Below are positions 61,401-64,000 of a stretch of DNA of 64,000 bases, in pieces. The notes under the pieces were generated by a model. That model was not told where the DNA came from. It saw nothing but the letters and a program-made list of their open reading frames with translations, and searched no databases. This DNA comes from Euptelea pleiosperma (Eukaryota > Streptophyta > Magnoliopsida > Ranunculales > Eupteleaceae): the NCBI GenBank assembly GCA_035048495.1, contig CM068545.1:45750450-45814449 (forward strand). The letters run 5' to 3'. How positions within the stretch are numbered: the stretch's first letter is position 1; every line of letters starts with the position of its first letter. Both the position numbers and the translations under genes were made by a program.

Positions 61401-62435
61401 AAAAGTCAGTAATTATAGGCTTAGGAATGTAACACCCAATCTGAGTCCAATTAGAGACATTGACGAACGAATGGAGCAAACTTGTTCCGACTGTCCCGAA
61501 TCTTTTTTCAACAGTTTAAATGTGTTGAAAGAATTGTAATGGAATATACTAAGTCAAATTACGAGATCCGGTTGTGCAAATGAAACTAGTTATAAGCTTG
61601 GGAATGTAACGCACAAACTGAGTCCAATTAGGGTCATTGACGCACGAATGCGGTAAACCTGTTCCGACAGTCCCGAATCTTGTTCCAACACTTCAAATGT
61701 GTTGAAACAATTGTAATAGAAGATATTGAGTCAAATTACGAAGTCCGATTGCGAAAAAGTAAGTAATTATAGGCTTAGGAATGTAACAAACAAATTGAGT
61801 CCAATTAAAGACGTTGACGAACGGATGGAGCAAACTTCTTCCGACTGTCCCAAATCTTGTTCCAACACTTCAAATGTGTTGAAATAATAGTAATGGAAGA
61901 GTTTGAGTCAAATTACGGGGTCCGGTTGCGAAAAAGTCACTAGTTATAGGCTTCGGAATGTAACACACAAACTGAGTCCAATTAGCGACATTCACGCACG
62001 GATGGAGCAAAATTGTTTTGACTGTCCCGAATCTTTTTCAAACACTGCAAATGTGTTGAAACATTAGTAATAGAAGAGTTCGAGTCAAATTACGAGGTCC
62101 GGTTGCACAAAAGTCACTAGTTATAGGCTTCGGAATGTAACAAACAAACTGAGTCCAATTAGAGACATTGACGCACGGATGGAGCAAACTTGTTGCGACT
62201 GTCCCGAATCTTTTTCAAACACTTCAAATGTGTTGAAACAATAGTAATGGAAGAGTTTGAGTCAAATTACGATGTCCGGTTGCACAAAAGTCACTAGTTA
62301 TAGGCTTCGGAATGTAACAACCAAACTGAGTCCAATTAGAGTCATTGACGCACGGATGGAACAAACTTGTTTCAACTATCCCGATTCTTGTTCCAACACT
62401 TCAAATGTGTTAAAACAATTATAATAGAAGATATT
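58430..62435 (+). repeat. HOR interval 26 (4006 bp): T A B C D E/I J K L/B C D E F G H I J/A B C D E F/L M
   Basis: The longest uninterrupted interval: T and twenty-two full monomers. A J/A switch near 61298 ends the match to interval 24 and an F/L switch near 62192 follows. It is a composite of two otherwise separate variants. Confidence 0.87.
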
Positions 62436-62798
62436 GAGTCAAATTACGAAGTCCGGTTGTGAAAAAGTCAATAACAAACTTGTTCCGATTGTCCCGAATC
62501 TTGTTCCAGCACTTCAAATGTGTTGAAACAATTACAATGGAAGAGATTGAGTCAAATTACGAGGTCCGGTTGTGCAAAACTCACTAGTTATAAGCTTTGG
62601 AATGTGACGCACAAACTGAGTCCAATTAGAGTCATTGATGCACGAATGGGACAAACTTGTTCCTATAGTCCCGAATCTTGTTCTATCACTTCAAATGTGT
62701 TAAAACAATTCTAATAGAAGATATTGAGTGAAATTACGAAGTCTGGTTGCGAAAAAGTCAGTAATTATAGGCTTAGGAATGTAACACCCAATCTGAGT
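62436..62798 (+). repeat. Last HOR interval, cut by the LINE: T A B(partial)
   Basis: T (62436) and A (62549) are complete. B starts at 62726 and stops after 73 bp, at ctgagt, where LINE sequence begins. Nothing in the satellite suggests a natural array end here. Confidence 0.9.
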
Positions 62799-63051
62799 GG
62801 AACAAGTAGTGATTTTGGCTCTCTTCTCTCTCCTCTTTGGCGATTTTGGATTTTGGGGTTTTCCACCTTGGAAACCTGATTTTACTGTTTATCTTTTTTC
62901 TTCTTTCTTTCTTGATCCATCTTTTCTATCTTGATCTAATCCCTTACGTCGGGAGGCTTCCGTGGACGGCCACGGTCGAGGTGAAGGATCTAGACATGTA
63001 GAATAGACGGATTTATCTTTCGATCTTGGATTTGCTTTCTTGGTTTCGGTT
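62799..63051 (+). promoter_or_regulatory. LINE 5' UTR / internal promoter region
   Basis: A pyrimidine-rich leader (ctctcttctctctcctcttt near 62820) of 253 bp between the satellite junction and the ORF1 ATG. Plant L1 elements carry an internal promoter in this position. No specific promoter box was identified. An in-frame TAG at 63004-63006 closes the ORF1 frame upstream of the ATG. Confidence 0.5.
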
Positions 63052-64000
63052 ATGGCTGACCCCTTGGGGTCGTCGATTGGAGGTCCAGTTGATTCTGAGA
63101 TGATTAATCAGAACGGTGTTGGAATTGGAACTGGTTTTTTGCACGGATCTGAGGGGGAGTTCCCTCCTCTACTGAATGTTCAGACTAATGGTGCGTCTGC
63201 AACTCCATTATGGAAATCGCTGTTTCAATGTTCAGGTAACGGAAAGGAGAAATCCAATCTTTCTTTCTTTGAACCTTGTGTTATTAATGGTAAAACTGTT
63301 GTGAAATGCCCTGTTGAAGTTTTGGAAGAGGGTAAAGCAATTTGGGCTGATTACTTAGTGGGGCATGTAGTTGGAAAGAAGCTTCCCTTCTTCTTAGTTA
63401 AGAACGCCCTTGACAGAATGTGGAAACCTAAAGGGACTCTGGATCTTTCGATGCAAGACAATGGGTTACTTTACATCAAGTTTTCTGATCCGGACGATAA
63501 GAATGGAGTGTTGGAGAAGGGACCTTGGTTCATTTCTGGAAGATTACTTGTTGTCCGTGCGTGGCAACCTGATGTGGAATCTATGTTTGCCAACCTCCAA
63601 TCTCTTCCGATCTGGATTAAACTTATGGATTTTCCTAAAATCCTATGGACCACCACAGGCATCAGCTACGTCGCTAGCGCTATCGGCAAACCTATTTGTA
63701 TGGACCTTGCAACAGCGAAGAGGAGCAGACTTTCTTTTGCTCGAGTATGTGTTGAAGTTACAGCGTCTAACCCACTTCCTAATTCGATTACAGTCGAAGT
63801 TGAGGGAATCAACTCTGAAATCCCAGTTGAATATGCCTGGAGACCTCAATTTTGCTCTCTCTGTAAAGCATTGGGTCATAACGACAATGGCTGCCCCACT
63901 CAGAAAAAGAAGGTTAGGAAGGAATGGATTCGCATTCCCCCACCCAAAGTAGTTGCTGTATCTGCAATATTATCATCGAAGCCTGGGATTGACAATGATA
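63052..64000 (+). CDS. LINE ORF1 (gag-like), DUF4283 and zinc knuckle, 3'-partial
   Basis: The frame is open from ATG 63052 to the window end (316 codons) with no stop. An in-frame TAG at 63004 and a good initiation context (G at +4) support this start. Residues ~1-90 are a variable N-terminus. Residues ~95-240 match DUF4283, with typical features such as LDLSMQDNGLLYIKF, the GPWFISGRLLVVRAW segment and SLPIWIKL. A CCHC zinc knuckle follows: Cys268, Cys271, His276 and Cys281 (C-X2-C-X4-H-X4-C), then a Lys/Arg-rich stretch. In this family ORF1 binds the element's RNA in the ribonucleoprotein used for retrotransposition. The absence of stops or frameshifts suggests a fairly young copy. Other long frames here (63410-63952 plus, and two on the minus strand) are shadows. 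Confidence 0.85.
   Translation, partial: MADPLGSSIGGPVDSEMINQNGVGIGTGFLHGSEGEFPPLLNVQTNGASATPLWKSLFQCSGNGKEKSNLSFFEPCVINGKTVVKCPVEVLEEGKAIWADYLVGHVVGKKLPFFLVKNALDRMWKPKGTLDLSMQDNGLLYIKFSDPDDKNGVLEKGPWFISGRLLVVRAWQPDVESMFANLQSLPIWIKLMDFPKILWTTTGISYVASAIGKPICMDLATAKRSRLSFARVCVEVTASNPLPNSITVEVEGINSEIPVEYAWRPQFCSLCKALGHNDNGCPTQKKKVRKEWIRIPPPKVVAVSAILSSKPGIDND

Larger units (their letters stand above)
3064..62798 (+). repeat. 177 bp satellite array with a 14-monomer higher-order repeat
   Basis: The period is 177 bp, for example monomers starting at 4188, 4365 and 4542. All monomers read in one orientation and I saw no inversion. Fourteen types are recognised by diagnostic bases. T: agtcaataacaaacttg. 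A: ctttggaatgtgacgc. B: gtgaaattacgaagtctgg. C: caaatgaaactag and gaatgcggtaaacc. D: ttaaagacgttgacg. E: ttacggggtcc and ctgcaaatg. F: tttcgattgtc and aagactttaaatg. G: gtcacttgttataagc. H: ataagctaaggaatg. I: gagccaaaatacg. J: gtgcaattggagtcattt. K: ttccgattgcg with ttcatacacttc. L: ttacagggtcc and gttgcgactgtcc. M: ttacgatgtccgg and tttcaactatcccg. T is 113 bp, H 176 bp and the others 177 bp. In order T, A to M this gives a unit of about 2413 bp. Each monomer carries an interrupted dyad, CAACAC-TTCAAAT-GTGTTG, near positions 136-154. The structure resembles plant (peri)centromeric satellites, but the location is not shown by sequence alone. Confidence 0.97.
62799..64000 (+). mobile_element. 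L1-type LINE, 5' end, continuing past the window
   Basis: Sequence unrelated to the satellite starts abruptly at 62799. A ~250 bp leader precedes an ORF with the DUF4283 and CCHC-knuckle arrangement typical of plant L1 LINE ORF1. Reverse transcriptase, poly-A tail and target-site duplication would lie beyond 64000. The leader begins exactly at the satellite breakpoint, which fits an insertion with its 5' end intact or nearly so, but without the 3' end I cannot tell insertion into the array from a rearranged boundary. Confidence 0.8.

Noticed and set aside
3274..62714. About 25 recurrent 64-65-codon frames, one after each T monomer
   Set aside because: They are the same satellite phase (end of T plus A) repeated. 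They start at GTG with no promoter or initiation context and stop at the monomer end. This is satellite DNA, not a gene family.
3064..62798. CRISPR-like or phage-like repeat array
   Set aside because: Adjacent near-identical 177 bp units without unique spacers, in plant-type sequence. This is a satellite.
3064..62798. CENP-B box
   Set aside because: I looked for a match to the mammalian consensus on both strands of the monomer and found none convincing.
63410..63952. 180-codon plus-strand frame and two minus-strand frames over the LINE
   Set aside because: They overlap the ORF1 frame that encodes a clear DUF4283 and zinc knuckle. They are shadows.

Overview
The window looks like plant nuclear DNA, most likely from a flowering plant. 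A head-to-tail satellite array fills about 93% of it (3064-62798). It is bounded on the left by LTR-like interspersed repeats and on the right by the 5' end of an L1-type LINE. That LINE encodes a DUF4283 plus zinc-knuckle ORF1, a protein type characteristic of plant LINEs. I found no convincing host protein-coding gene, rRNA gene, intact tRNA gene or CRISPR array.

Layout. 1-1611: flank with no recognisable gene. 1612-2110 and 2562-3063: two direct copies of a ~500 bp repeat with TG...CA ends when read on the minus strand, separated by a 451 bp spacer; a tRNA-like sequence straddles the inner end of the second copy. 3064-62798: satellite of 177 bp monomers, roughly 320 full-length plus 27 copies of one characteristic 113 bp monomer, interrupted only by a 259 bp fragment of the flanking repeat (4585-4843) and a 100-N assembly gap (24029-24128). 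62799-64000: 5' UTR and the start of ORF1 of a LINE that continues beyond the window.

Satellite organisation. Reading monomer by monomer I could define 14 monomer types, named here T and A to M. They occur in a fixed order T-A-B-C-D-E-F-G-H-I-J-K-L-M, giving a higher-order repeat (HOR) of about 2413 bp; the cleanest copies are 25802-28209, 44307-46718 and 48070-50483. T is a monomer with a 64 bp internal deletion and serves as a phase marker. The 14-mer itself looks like a doubled 7-mer, because C/J, D/K, E/L, F/M, G/T, H/A and I/B are sister pairs. Most other T-to-T intervals differ from 2413 bp by whole monomers, and hybrid monomers (E/I, F/L, L/B, G/H, J/A and others) sit at the switch points; a few off-register joins carry short microhomologies. 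The right half is highly homogenised and holds long recent duplications, including a 5.71 kb tandem duplication that looks almost identical. The left ~22 kb uses an older, differently shuffled set of variants. This organisation is typical of (peri)centromeric or other heterochromatic satellites, but no sequence here proves centromere function.

The many short open frames in the array follow from the monomer being 59 x 3 bases long and are not treated as genes. Single-base indels cluster around the N gap, which marks poor consensus rather than biology. Everything here was read by eye; identities are estimates.
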